A stretch of 47,916 nucleotides of DNA from Proteobacteria bacterium UBA7447 (GTDB taxonomy: Bacteria; Pseudomonadota; Gammaproteobacteria; Arenicellales; UBA868), in NCBI GenBank assembly GCA_002477475.1, contig DLPX01000046.1, positions 1-47,916 on the forward strand. Reading direction: 5' to 3'. The notes under the pieces were generated by a model that saw only the letters and a list, made by a program, of their open reading frames with translations, had not been told where the DNA came from and ran no database searches. The position numbers and the translations under genes are program-made. Of this stretch, positions 1 through 8,204 are shown piece after piece (within the stretch, counting starts at the first letter, position 1; each line of letters starts with the position of its first letter).

Positions 1-1469
1 ATCGACTGCCAGAGAGTCGTGGCTCTTTCCGTCGCGCTTTTTGCTCCTGCGGCCTGCCAGTTCTCATTGTTCTGCCAGTCACTGACCAACGGCGCATAAA
101 AGGCGGTTTCGTAACGGGCCATCGTGTGGTCAGTGCCAAAGAAATGCCCTCCGGGATCCACATCCCGGATCGCCTGCACGCCCATCTCATCTTCAGAACA
201 ATCAATAGGTGACAGCATATGCGCGAGGTGTTGAAGCATCTCTATATCAAGGATGAACTTCTCATAGGACGCCACGAGCCCTCCTTCCAGCCACCCGGCA
301 GCGTGGTAGACCACGTTGCCATGGCCCATAACCGCGCCCCATAGCGCCATCTGAGTCTCATAGGTGCTCTGCGCATCTACCACGTTCGATGCGTTACACG
401 CGCTGGTACGATACGGCAAGCCATAGCGCCTGGCCAATTGACCCCCGGCAAGATTGGCTTTTGCATTTTCGGGCGTGCCAAACGCCGGGGCACCGGAGCG
501 CATATCAACATTTGATGTAAACCCTCCGTAGACTACCGGGCTACCGGGATGAAACAACTGGATCATGGCGATTCCGAAAAGTGCCTCTGCGTTTTGCTGG
601 ACCAGGCCGGCCGCCATGGTGACCGGCGTCATGGCGCCAAGCAGTGTAAACGGTGTCACGATGACCGCTTGGCCGAGTTCTGCTAGCGCGAGTGCTCCAT
701 CGGACATCGCCTCATCAAGCTTGCGAGGCGAATTCACGTTGATATTGCCAATGAGCCCGGGGCGTGTCCGCATCTCATTCAAACTGATGCCGCGGGCCAA
801 GGCGAGCATCTGGGCCGCATCGTTTACCCGTCCTGCCCCAATTGGGATCGCCGAAAAGATCTTGTCTGTCAGGGAGAGGTTTGCGAGATAGCAGTCCAGA
901 TGCCGCGTCGTTGGGGGAAGATCAGTGGTCGCAACCGTCTGATTGCCAAAAAGGCCTATCACGTTGAAGTGCTGACCGAGACTCAGCAACTTCTTGTAGT
1001 CCGCAAAGTTACCGGCGCGCCGTCCGTTGACGCAATCATGTACGTTTGGAGGCCCTGACACCATCCCGAAATAGCTCTGGTTGCCGCCTAACTGAAGTGC
1101 TCGCTCTGGGTTACGTGGCGTCAGGGTAAAAGTACTAGGTGCGCGGCTAACCAGTTCAACAATCAAATCGGGATCGGTCAGCACCACATCGCGATCCTCG
1201 AGCACCTTCGCCCCTTCTTTTGCGAAAGCCCGGCGGACCCGCTCGCTCATGACCTCAATGCCGCCATCGCGCAGGAGGTCGAGTGAGGCCTGATGGACGG
1301 CTTCGAGCTGCTCTTCAGTTAGAGGATCAAGAGGGGGATAGGAATTGGTCAGCGGACCGAATGCTAACTGCGAGACCTGCGATGAGCCCGCCCGGGCCGC
1401 TTTACGATCCTCGCGGGCACGCTTGCGGCCACCGCGTCCCGATCGCGCCGGTGATGGAGCCTCTGACAT
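1..1469 (-). CDS. Trimethylamine methyltransferase family protein (MttB/MtgB superfamily, non-pyrrolysine), 3' end cut by window edge
   Basis: About 489 codons are visible from an ATG at 1469; the C-terminus lies beyond base 1. The protein opens with a basic, Ser/Arg-rich tail of about 30 residues. The TIM-barrel body follows, with stretches such as NPERALQLGGN, GLIGNINVNSPRKLDEAM and TSACNASNVVDAQ that are typical of the MttB (COG5598) superfamily. True MttB reads an in-frame TAG as pyrrolysine. I checked this frame and found no TAG or other stop, so it belongs to the non-Pyl branch, whose characterised member MtgB moves a methyl group from glycine betaine to a corrinoid protein. It is the last visible gene of the preT-preA-aminotransferase unit, 140 bases after the aminotransferase stop. 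No corrinoid protein or activase is seen. The substrate is unknown; a quaternary amine is an inference. Confidence 0.85.
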   Translation of the reverse strand, partial: MSEAPSPARSGRGGRKRAREDRKAARAGSSQVSQLAFGPLTNSYPPLDPLTEEQLEAVHQASLDLLRDGGIEVMSERVRRAFAKEGAKVLEDRDVVLTDPDLIVELVSRAPSTFTLTPRNPERALQLGGNQSYFGMVSGPPNVHDCVNGRRAGNFADYKKLLSLGQHFNVIGLFGNQTVATTDLPPTTRHLDCYLANLSLTDKIFSAIPIGAGRVNDAAQMLALARGISLNEMRTRPGLIGNINVNSPRKLDEAMSDGALALAELGQAVIVTPFTLLGAMTPVTMAAGLVQQNAEALFGIAMIQLFHPGSPVVYGGFTSNVDMRSGAPAFGTPENAKANLAGGQLARRYGLPYRTSACNASNVVDAQSTYETQMALWGAVMGHGNVVYHAAGWLEGGLVASYEKFILDIEMLQHLAHMLSPIDCSEDEMGVQAIRDVDPGGHFFGTDHTMARYETAFYAPLVSDWQNNENWQAAGAKSATERATTLWQS

Positions 1470-1564
1470 GCTTCAGGATTTAATTTTATCTAGAACACCC
1501 ATGCCATAAGCATGACAAAGCCACCGGCCGCAGGCCAGAGCCAAAGCGTCGAGTGCAGTCGAAT

Positions 1565-1592
1565 GAGCGACCCGGCCCCGTGCCGGTCGCTC
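1565..1592. other. Strong inverted repeat between aminotransferase and methyltransferase genes
   Basis: GAGCGACC pairs perfectly with GGTCGCTC, and a further GGC/GCC closes the top of the stem. It lies 18 bases past the aminotransferase stop on the minus strand. No T-run follows on either strand, so it is not a classical intrinsic terminator. It may be an mRNA stability hairpin that lowers expression of the methyltransferase relative to the upstream genes (inference). Confidence 0.5.
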
Positions 1593-1609
1593 ACCATAGA
1601 TTTTCAAGG

Positions 1610-2971
1610 CTACCCGAGCACCGCCCGCGTGGCGTCCGCGAGAATCTCCGGAATCTGGTCCAGCGTGTGTTCGTCGGTGACGATAGGTGGGGCGACGCAG
1701 TACACATCACCTCGAACACGGGAGAACATGCCCCGCTTTACCGTTTCATTATGAATTTTCGGGCCAATGGTCTCACCCGGATCAAAAAGCGTCTTGGTTG
1801 CCTTGTCTTTGACAAACTCGACTCCGCACATCATTCCGAGTCCGCGAACATCTCCCACGTGCGGATGGTCGGCGAGCGCCTCTTTGAGTTTCACAAGCAG
1901 GCGTTGGCCTTTTGTCCTGGCTTGTTCGAGGAACGATTCGCGCTCAATGATATCGAGCATCGCCAGAGCGACAGCACACCCCACCGGATGGGAACTGTAG
2001 GTATACGCATGCATCCAGGGAGAGCCACTTTGGTTCATTACGTCGGCAATCTCATCACTGATCCCGATCCCGCCAAGGGGGAAATAGCCTGACGTCACTG
2101 CTTTCGCGAACTGAATCAAATCAGGCCGAATATCCCAATGTTCAAGTCCGAACATCTTGCCGGTGCGGCCAAAGCCTGTGATGACCTCGTCCGAGACCAG
2201 GAGCACCTCATACTTATCGCAGATCTCCCGGATACGAGGGAAGTAATCATCTTGCGGAACGATCACCCCGCCGGCGCCCTGCACGGGTTCCGCTAAGAAC
2301 ATGGCGACCGTTTCCGGTCCCTCTTCTAGGATTTTCTTCTCAAGCTCATCGGCCGCTGCAATACCCTGACTCGGGGCGCCTTCCGGCGCCTCATACAAAT
2401 ACGGATAGGGACTGGGAATGTGGACAAATCCCGGAATCCGCGGCTCAAACATTCCCCAATAGGGTGCGATACCGGTCGCGCACATGGCCGCAAAGGTTAC
2501 GCCGTGATAGCCCCAGATTCTGGAAATGACTTTGGTTTTCTCCGGCTTGCCCTTGACCTTCCAATAGTAGCGGGCCATCTTGATGTTGCTGTCGGTCGAC
2601 TCGCCTCCGCCCGACGTCAGATAGAAGTGATTAATATTTGGATAGGTCACGTCTGCCAGACGCTCTGCGAGCTCGATCGCACGTGGATTCGTGCTCCCGG
2701 TATAGCCCGAGGCAAATCCCATCTCTCGCATCTGCTTCGAGGCGGCATCGGCAAGCTCATGTCGGCCGTTACCTGCGGTGTTGTTCCACAGGCCCGACAG
2801 GCAGTCGATAAAGCGATTTCCGTCAGCATCGGTGAGATAAGCGCCTTCTCCTCCTGTCCAGACCCGCGCCGAAGCATGGGCAGCCGGATTGTGCAGGGGA
2901 TGAACCAGATGCGTTGCATCACGATCAACCCACTCTTGCTGTAGTTGATGCTGCTCTTGTTGCTGTGCCAT
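1610..2971 (-). CDS. Class III (omega) aminotransferase, probably beta-alanine/beta-aminoisobutyrate:2-oxo acid transaminase
   Basis: This 453-aa protein has the full length of class III PLP aminotransferases. Visible marks are the aromatic-rich substrate region LSGLWNNTAG near residue 60, the PLP phosphate site TSGGGES at 119-125, the DEVITGFGRTG block with Asp261 that pairs with the PLP nitrogen, and the Schiff-base lysine Lys290 in FAKAVTSGYFPLGG. It resembles the pyruvate-dependent omega/taurine transaminase group. It follows preA by 74 bases behind a good ribosome site (AAGGAAAG). Reductive pyrimidine breakdown ends in beta-alanine (from uracil) or beta-aminoisobutyrate (from thymine). 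Transamination to malonate semialdehyde or its methyl form is therefore the likely role. Taurine or another omega-amine cannot be excluded. Confidence 0.85.
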   Translation of the reverse strand: MAQQQEQHQLQQEWVDRDATHLVHPLHNPAAHASARVWTGGEGAYLTDADGNRFIDCLSGLWNNTAGNGRHELADAASKQMREMGFASGYTGSTNPRAIELAERLADVTYPNINHFYLTSGGGESTDSNIKMARYYWKVKGKPEKTKVISRIWGYHGVTFAAMCATGIAPYWGMFEPRIPGFVHIPSPYPYLYEAPEGAPSQGIAAADELEKKILEEGPETVAMFLAEPVQGAGGVIVPQDDYFPRIREICDKYEVLLVSDEVITGFGRTGKMFGLEHWDIRPDLIQFAKAVTSGYFPLGGIGISDEIADVMNQSGSPWMHAYTYSSHPVGCAVALAMLDIIERESFLEQARTKGQRLLVKLKEALADHPHVGDVRGLGMMCGVEFVKDKATKTLFDPGETIGPKIHNETVKRGMFSRVRGDVYCVAPPIVTDEHTLDQIPEILADATRAVLG

Positions 2972-3045
2972 TTTCTTTCCTTAAGTTTCTAGTTGCTCTG
3001 ACTGTCGGCGTGAACAGTCGCTTAGGTCCCTATCTGAAGCGAATT

Positions 3046-4356
3046 TTAGGGATCTGCATTAGCCATCGGATTATTGGGATGTCGGGTCCACTGCTGCTTT
3101 TCAGCAGTACTCACCATCTGGCCCGTACGCACATCTACCTCATCCTCCAATTTTCGCAACGTCAGGCAATTCTCCACAGGACAGACAGTGACGCAGAGGT
3201 TGCAGCCGACACACTCCTCTTCGTTCACCTCATACCGTCGCTCGCCGTTGTGACGTGCGTGAATCGCCTGATGCGACGTATCCTCACAGACTATATGACA
3301 ACGACCGCACTTGATACATAATTCCTGATCAATTTGCGCCTTAACTGTGTAGTTAAGATTAAGGTGCTGCCAGTCTGTGAGCGAAGGAATGGCCTGCCCC
3401 ACAAGATCTGACACTGACGCAAAACCTTTTTCTTTCATAAAACGGCTCAGCCCGTCGATCATGTCGTCGACGATCTTGAATCCGTGAGTCATCGCGGCCG
3501 TACACACTTGGACGTTGCCGGCGCCCAGCAACAGAAATTCAGCGGCGTCCCGCCAATTGCTGATGCCGCCGATCGCAGAAATAGGCAGACCCTCACAGTC
3601 CGGATCGCGTCCAAGATCGGACACCATGTGAAGCGCGATGGGCTTGACCGCGGGCCCACAGTAACCGCCGTGAGTGCCCATGGCATCAATCGTTGGATTA
3701 ATGCTGAGCGAATCCAGATCTACCGACATCACGGAGTTAATGGTGTTGATCAGCGAGACCGCGTCTGCACCCCCTTTTTTTGCCGCCCGGGCAGGTTGCC
3801 TGATATTGGTAACATTTGGGGTGAGCTTCACTATGACCGGGAGTCTTGAGTACTCCTTGCACCAGGCCGTCACCATCTCGACGTAGTCGGGCACTTGGCC
3901 GACCGCCGCTCCCATACCCCGCTCAGACATACCGTGAGGACATCCGAAATTAAGTTCGAGCCCATCGGCACCGGTATCTTCCACCTGACTCAGAATTGAT
4001 TTCCACGCAGCCTCCTGACAGGGCACCATTAAAGAGACCACCAATGCACGATCCGGCCAGTCCTTCTTGACTTGCGCGATCTCCTGAAGATTCAGCTGCA
4101 AAGGCCGATCCGTAATCAATTCAATGTTGTTGAAGCCGATTACGCTGCGATCCTTGCCGTGAAGAGCCTCGTAACGAGGTCCACTTACGTTGACAATCGG
4201 CGGGCCTTCTTCTCCGAGCGTTTTCCAGACCACGCCGCCCCAGCCCGCCTCAAAAGCACGATTGACGTTGTAGGCCTTGTCTGTTGGAGGCGCGGAGGCC
4301 AACCAGAAAGGGTTCGGGGACTCGATCCCGACAAAATTACTTTTGAGATCGTTCAT
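3046..4356 (-). CDS. preA: NAD-dependent dihydropyrimidine dehydrogenase, catalytic subunit PreA
   Basis: The 436-aa protein has an N-terminal FMN TIM barrel like dihydroorotate dehydrogenase. Its motifs include NPFWLASAPPT, FGCPHGMSERGMG at about 138-149, KLTPNVTNI and SAIGGISNWRDAAEFLLLGA. Two [4Fe-4S] ferredoxin motifs close the C-terminus (Cys347/350/353/357 and Cys382/385/388/392). With PreT it reduces uracil and thymine to dihydro forms using NADH. The position that holds the catalytic cysteine in animal DPD (…GLACGQ) reads GAAVGQ here, with Val152. The gene lies 104 bases after preT behind a strong ribosome site (GAGGAGA). The C-terminal tail after the second cluster is about 40 residues and hydrophilic. 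Confidence 0.95.
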   Translation of the reverse strand: MNDLKSNFVGIESPNPFWLASAPPTDKAYNVNRAFEAGWGGVVWKTLGEEGPPIVNVSGPRYEALHGKDRSVIGFNNIELITDRPLQLNLQEIAQVKKDWPDRALVVSLMVPCQEAAWKSILSQVEDTGADGLELNFGCPHGMSERGMGAAVGQVPDYVEMVTAWCKEYSRLPVIVKLTPNVTNIRQPARAAKKGGADAVSLINTINSVMSVDLDSLSINPTIDAMGTHGGYCGPAVKPIALHMVSDLGRDPDCEGLPISAIGGISNWRDAAEFLLLGAGNVQVCTAAMTHGFKIVDDMIDGLSRFMKEKGFASVSDLVGQAIPSLTDWQHLNLNYTVKAQIDQELCIKCGRCHIVCEDTSHQAIHARHNGERRYEVNEEECVGCNLCVTVCPVENCLTLRKLEDEVDVRTGQMVSTAEKQQWTRHPNNPMANADP

Positions 4357-4460
4357 GGTTATCTCCTCTTCTTTCAGATCACTCTTTGCTGTTGTTATGT
4401 TTCCAAACGCGGCAGACTTATCCGAGCTTTATTCCAGGAGACTCGGCGCAGTCAGCCGGC

Positions 4461-5807
4461 TTAAAGGGAAAGCGCCCGATGAATGCTGTTGGCCGCCACC
4501 TTACCGTCCTGGACGGCGCTGACGGTCAGATCATCACCGCCGGCGATACAGTCCCCGCCAGCCCAGATGCCGGAACAGGAAGTCCGGCGTTCGTCGTCCA
4601 CCACAAGTCGCCCACTCGCGACTTCAAATGAGTGCGTGGATCCGGCTCTTTCAAGATGTGACCCCTGACCTATGGCCTTCAACACCATATCTGCCGAGAT
4701 CACGAACTTCTCTCCCGCGTCCGGATCACTACTCGGATGAAATTCAACACCTGCCGCACGGCCATCCTCGACGATTACGGCACCGGGCTGAGCCCAATAC
4801 CGGAGCGACACGCCCCGGATCTTCGCAAACTCCTGCTCAACAATACTGGCCTTCATGGCTTCCGCACCCTTGCGGTAAGCAATGGTGACTTCTTCTGCGC
4901 CCAGTAGTTTGGCCTGGACTGCTGCGTCAATGGCGGTCATTCCCCCTCCGATGACGACCACCCGCCGTCCGACTGGAACGGCGGACAAATGGTCTGCTTG
5001 TCGCAGTCCGTCTATGAATGCGACCGCGTCAGTAACACCCTCTGCTTTCTCTCCCGGAATCCCAAGCATATTACCTCCACCCAGACCAATCCCCAGAAAA
5101 ACGGCATCGTGACGCGTCCGCAACTCCTGAAGAGTGACATCCCTTCCCAAAATCGTGTCGTGGACAATCTCGATTCCGCCAAGGGCCGTAATAAAATCTG
5201 CCTCCTTTTGGGCAAATTCATCGAGCATCTTGTACGCAGCAAGACCGTACTCATTCAGACCACCGGACTTGGCTCTGGCCTCATAAACCACGACATCATG
5301 TCCCAGCACCGACAGGCGATGCGCGCAAGAAAGACCCGCAGGACCCGCCCCCACGACGCCGATTGATTTGCCAGTCTGCTCGCTGCGCGAAAAAAACTCT
5401 GTTCCTTCTTGAATCGCTTCATCGACTGCAAAACGCTGCAGCAATCCGATCGTCACGGGCCGGTCATCACCATGATTGCGGACGCAGACCCCTTCGCATA
5501 AGGTCTCTACCGGACAGGCTCTCGCGCAGGTCCCGCCCATGATGTTCTCTTCTAGGATAAGCCCAGCAGCGCCGACAGCGTTGTCGTTGGCGATCATGCG
5601 AATAAACCCCGGAATATCAATCCCGGTCGGGCACGCCTCGGTGCACGGCGCATCAAAGCAGAAATAACACCGCTCGGCTTCGACGCGAGCCGCGTTCTCC
5701 TCGAGAGGCGTGTGCATCTCACAAAAATTGCTCTGGCACTCGGCTTCATGAAGCCGCTCGGCAGCGATGCCCGATGGCCCGTTATGCGCTGTCGTAATCA
5801 ATTCCAC
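4461..5807 (-). CDS. preT: Dihydropyrimidine dehydrogenase, NAD(P)-binding subunit PreT
   Basis: This 448-aa flavoprotein has the architecture of PreT and the GltD-like half of DPD. It starts with a helical Fe-S domain carrying cysteines at 47/50/55/59 and 94/98/104/108. An FAD-binding GAGPAGL follows at 152-158, and an NAD(P)-binding VVVIGGGMTAIDAA begins near 283. It passes electrons from NAD(P)H to PreA. The start is a GTG at 5807, with AAGGA about 8 bases upstream. It is the first gene of its unit: the preceding ABC operon ends in a terminator at 5943-6001, and a 17-bp palindrome sits at 5865-5881. E. coli PreT is slightly shorter, but the domain order is the same. Confidence 0.95.
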   Translation of the reverse strand: MELITTAHNGPSGIAAERLHEAECQSNFCEMHTPLEENAARVEAERCYFCFDAPCTEACPTGIDIPGFIRMIANDNAVGAAGLILEENIMGGTCARACPVETLCEGVCVRNHGDDRPVTIGLLQRFAVDEAIQEGTEFFSRSEQTGKSIGVVGAGPAGLSCAHRLSVLGHDVVVYEARAKSGGLNEYGLAAYKMLDEFAQKEADFITALGGIEIVHDTILGRDVTLQELRTRHDAVFLGIGLGGGNMLGIPGEKAEGVTDAVAFIDGLRQADHLSAVPVGRRVVVIGGGMTAIDAAVQAKLLGAEEVTIAYRKGAEAMKASIVEQEFAKIRGVSLRYWAQPGAVIVEDGRAAGVEFHPSSDPDAGEKFVISADMVLKAIGQGSHLERAGSTHSFEVASGRLVVDDERRTSCSGIWAGGDCIAGGDDLTVSAVQDGKVAANSIHRALSL

Positions 5808-5864
5808 TTTTTTATCCTTCCTGCTAATGCAGCCAATCTACCTTTTTAGGGTCTCTTCGTTAGC

Positions 5865-5881
5865 AAGTTACCCGGTGACTT
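5865..5881. promoter_or_regulatory. Palindrome upstream of preT, candidate operator
   Basis: AAGTTACCCGGTGACTT is a 17-bp inverted repeat around a central C with one mismatch between arms. It sits about 58 bases upstream of the preT start codon, downstream of the previous operon's terminator, where a promoter for preT must lie. It does not match the RutR consensus, so a different regulator would bind. The protein is unknown. Confidence 0.4.
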
Positions 5882-5942
5882 TGTGCTCCCGAGATCTACT
5901 CGACAGTTTTACCCAATGCTGTAACCACTTCTTGAGGTCGTC

Positions 5943-6001
5943 AAAAAATAAATCGGCAGGCAGACCCCGGATGCCACCGCATCCAGGGTCGTGCCTTTGC
6001 C
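5943..6001 (-). terminator. Rho-independent terminator of the rutR-ABC operon
   Basis: Read on the minus strand, a long hairpin follows the binding-protein gene. The inner stem is GACCC(C)GGATGC against GCATCC(A)GGGTC around a 4-base loop. Outer pairs GGCAGGCA and TGCC/GCC extend it with a small bulge. It is followed by ATTTATTTTTT. The position, 34 bases past the stop codon, fits an operon end and separates this unit from preT. Confidence 0.8.
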
Positions 6002-6034
6002 TTTGGGCTACAGTGTCAGATAAGCGCTATGACC

Positions 6035-7021
6035 TCAGAACGCTGCATCCCAAACCACGTGGGACCATGCTCCCGAGGGCGCCTTTGAAATGACAGGGTC
6101 AGAGCCGCCACTCATCAGGGTCGCTACGGTACGCTCGTAGTCACCTTCAGAGAGCTTGCCGCCGCCCGCCGTAAGCTTGTTGATCTCGCCCATCATCCGA
6201 CGCTGGTGTTTTTCAGTCTGGGCGCCGGTCTCGTCGTTCTCCAGCACGATATCCGCTGCCGCATCGCCGTTCTCCCGAGCCCAGGCCCAGCCTTTCATAG
6301 AGGCGCGGACAAAACGAGCCATCTTGTCGACGAACGCCGGGTCCTTCAGGTTGTCTTCCCTGACATACAAGCCATCCTCAAGCGTTGCGACTCCCTGGTC
6401 CTCATACTTGAAGGTGACCAATTCGTCAGCGCCAAGACCGGCATCAATAATCTGCCAGTACTCGTTATAGGTCATGGTCGACACACAGTCCGCTTGCTTC
6501 TGAAGAATGGGGTCGACGTTAAAGCCCTGCTTCAAGACCGTCACACCCTGCGAACTGCCATCCGTCGGGACACCCAGTTGGCTCATCCAACTCAGAAACG
6601 GATATTCATTTCCATAGAACCAGACACCCAGGGTTCGGCCAGGAAAATCAGATGGTGTTTTGACACCGCTATCCTTGCGGCAGGTCAGCATCATGCCGGA
6701 GCGCTTAAATGGCTGGGCAATATTTACCAGCGGCAAACCTCTTTCACGCGATGCAAGAGCCGAAGGCATCCAGTCAATGATGACGTCTGCACCGCCACCC
6801 GCGATCACCTGCGGAGGTGCCACGTCTGGCCCACCAGGCTTAATCATGACATCAAGCCCTTCTTCTTTATAAAAACCCTTGTCTTTCGCGACGAAGTAGC
6901 CGGCGAACTGCGCCTGGGTTACCCACTTCAACTGCAGGGTGACCTTGTCAGCCGCCAGGGCGGCGGAACTGGCCATCCCCATTGCAACTGCCAGGATGAG
7001 GGTCGTAATGTTGCGTCTCAT
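6035..7021 (-). CDS. ABC transporter substrate-binding protein, NMT1/THI5 family
   Basis: The 328-aa protein begins with a Sec signal peptide (MRRNITTLILAVAMG…ALAAD, cleavage near residue 23). It continues with VTLQLKWVTQAQFAGYF and KGFYKEEGLDV, the hallmark start of NMT1/THI5-like periplasmic binding proteins (ThiY, RibY, SsuA relatives). The ATG at 7021 is chosen over a longer frame because it has an AGGAGGT ribosome site 5 bases upstream and places the signal peptide at the start. It is the last gene of the operon, 46 bases after a permease gene. Relatives bind pyrimidines such as formylaminopyrimidine. Given the neighbours, a pyrimidine, hydantoin or ureide ligand is likely, but this is inferred from context. 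Confidence 0.9.
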   Translation of the reverse strand: MRRNITTLILAVAMGMASSAALAADKVTLQLKWVTQAQFAGYFVAKDKGFYKEEGLDVMIKPGGPDVAPPQVIAGGGADVIIDWMPSALASRERGLPLVNIAQPFKRSGMMLTCRKDSGVKTPSDFPGRTLGVWFYGNEYPFLSWMSQLGVPTDGSSQGVTVLKQGFNVDPILQKQADCVSTMTYNEYWQIIDAGLGADELVTFKYEDQGVATLEDGLYVREDNLKDPAFVDKMARFVRASMKGWAWARENGDAAADIVLENDETGAQTEKHQRRMMGEINKLTAGGGKLSEGDYERTVATLMSGGSDPVISKAPSGAWSHVVWDAAF

Positions 7022-7067
7022 AGTTAACCTCCTCTGTTTGGTTGAACGTGCCCCAAAGGGGGCGTTT

Positions 7068-8204
7068 TTACGACGGTTTCCGGAAGGAGGGGTGCCAAAA
7101 TGTCGCCCGTCTTTCCGCAACCGCCAGTAAACCATAGAACAGTGATCCAGACACCGCCGCCAAGGCGATTGATGCCCAAACCATCTCCATATTCATCCTC
7201 CCGACCTCAGTCGAAATTCGAAAACCCATCCCAACGATAGGCGTGCCAAAAAACTCGGCAACGATGGCCCCGATCAGAGCCAGCGCCGAGTTGATCTTTA
7301 GCGCATTGAAAATAAACGGCAGAGCGGTTGGCAGCCTCACCTGCAGGAATGACTGCCAGTGGCTCGCTCCAATAGCGCGCATCAAATCCAACTCCATAGC
7401 ACCCGCGCTGCGAAGCCCACTCATGGTATTCACCAGCATCGGGAAAAAGGTCATGATGACAACGACTGCGGCTTTGGACTGCCAGTCGAATCCAAACCAC
7501 ATCACCATAATCGGGGCAATCCCGATAATGGGGACCGCGCTGACCAGGTTGCCGACGGGCAGCAGCCCTCGCCCTAAAAACGCCCACCGGTCCGCGGCCA
7601 AGGCAGCAGCGAATCCAGCAAGATTGCCTATAACAAACCCGGGAATCACGGCGCGCACCACGGTCTGCTGGAAATCTGCAGCAAGAATATTCAACGATCC
7701 TGTGATGGCATTGCCTACAAGACCCGGAGAGGGCAGCAATACCCGCGGAATTCCGAATCCGATAGTCACCAGCTCCCACAGGGCCAGAAACCAAACGCCG
7801 AAGATCGCGGGCACAATGATGCGAAAGACCAATTGCAGCCACGGTGCCTTGGGGTCAGTCTGACTGAATCGCTGCATCACATGCCAGACGGCAAACCCTA
7901 AGGAGGTAACGATCAGCCAGAATCCAAGCTGTGCGATTCCACTGATCAACTCCAAATGCACAAGCTCGAGCGCACCCAAAAGCGCTGAGCCGAGTAGCGC
8001 GAGCTGAGCGGCGCGACTCCATAACGATGCCGTCGGCCCTAACAGAGGCAGCACCAGAACGCCTGCGAGCGAACCGGCTGTCACCCAGACTCCCGCAAGG
8101 TCGATCCATTTCACTTCGGGCGCAGGCGAACCAAAAAATGCCAGCAGGAGGAACAAGCCGCCCGCCAATACCGACCCGGGGACCTTTCTTGAACCCACGT
8201 TCAC
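7068..8204 (-). CDS. ABC transporter permease with N-terminal membrane extension
   Basis: This 378-aa inner-membrane protein has a C-terminal permease domain of the TauC/SsuC/ThiX type. The EAA loop that contacts the ATPase is visible in GAMELDLMRAIGAS…RLPTALPFI. The first 130 or so residues are extra compared with the usual 250-280 aa. They contain about four hydrophobic stretches (for example VLAGGLFLLLAFFG and LISGIAQLGFWLIVTSLGFA) before the canonical domain begins around VFRIIVPAIFGVW. The start is a GTG whose last two bases overlap the TGA of the preceding permease (GTGA), implying translational coupling. It should form a heterodimer with the other permease. Confidence 0.88.
   Translation of the reverse strand: MNVGSRKVPGSVLAGGLFLLLAFFGSPAPEVKWIDLAGVWVTAGSLAGVLVLPLLGPTASLWSRAAQLALLGSALLGALELVHLELISGIAQLGFWLIVTSLGFAVWHVMQRFSQTDPKAPWLQLVFRIIVPAIFGVWFLALWELVTIGFGIPRVLLPSPGLVGNAITGSLNILAADFQQTVVRAVIPGFVIGNLAGFAAALAADRWAFLGRGLLPVGNLVSAVPIIGIAPIMVMWFGFDWQSKAAVVVIMTFFPMLVNTMSGLRSAGAMELDLMRAIGASHWQSFLQVRLPTALPFIFNALKINSALALIGAIVAEFFGTPIVGMGFRISTEVGRMNMEMVWASIALAAVSGSLFYGLLAVAERRATFWHPSFRKPS

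Noticed and set aside
1..1469. Possible pyrrolysine-containing MttB
   Set aside because: I checked every CTA on the plus strand against the reading frame; none is in frame, so there is no internal TAG.
6206..7027. 273-codon open frame opposite the binding-protein gene
   Set aside because: It is antisense to a well-supported gene with a signal peptide and ribosome site. Its composition is that of a shadow frame.
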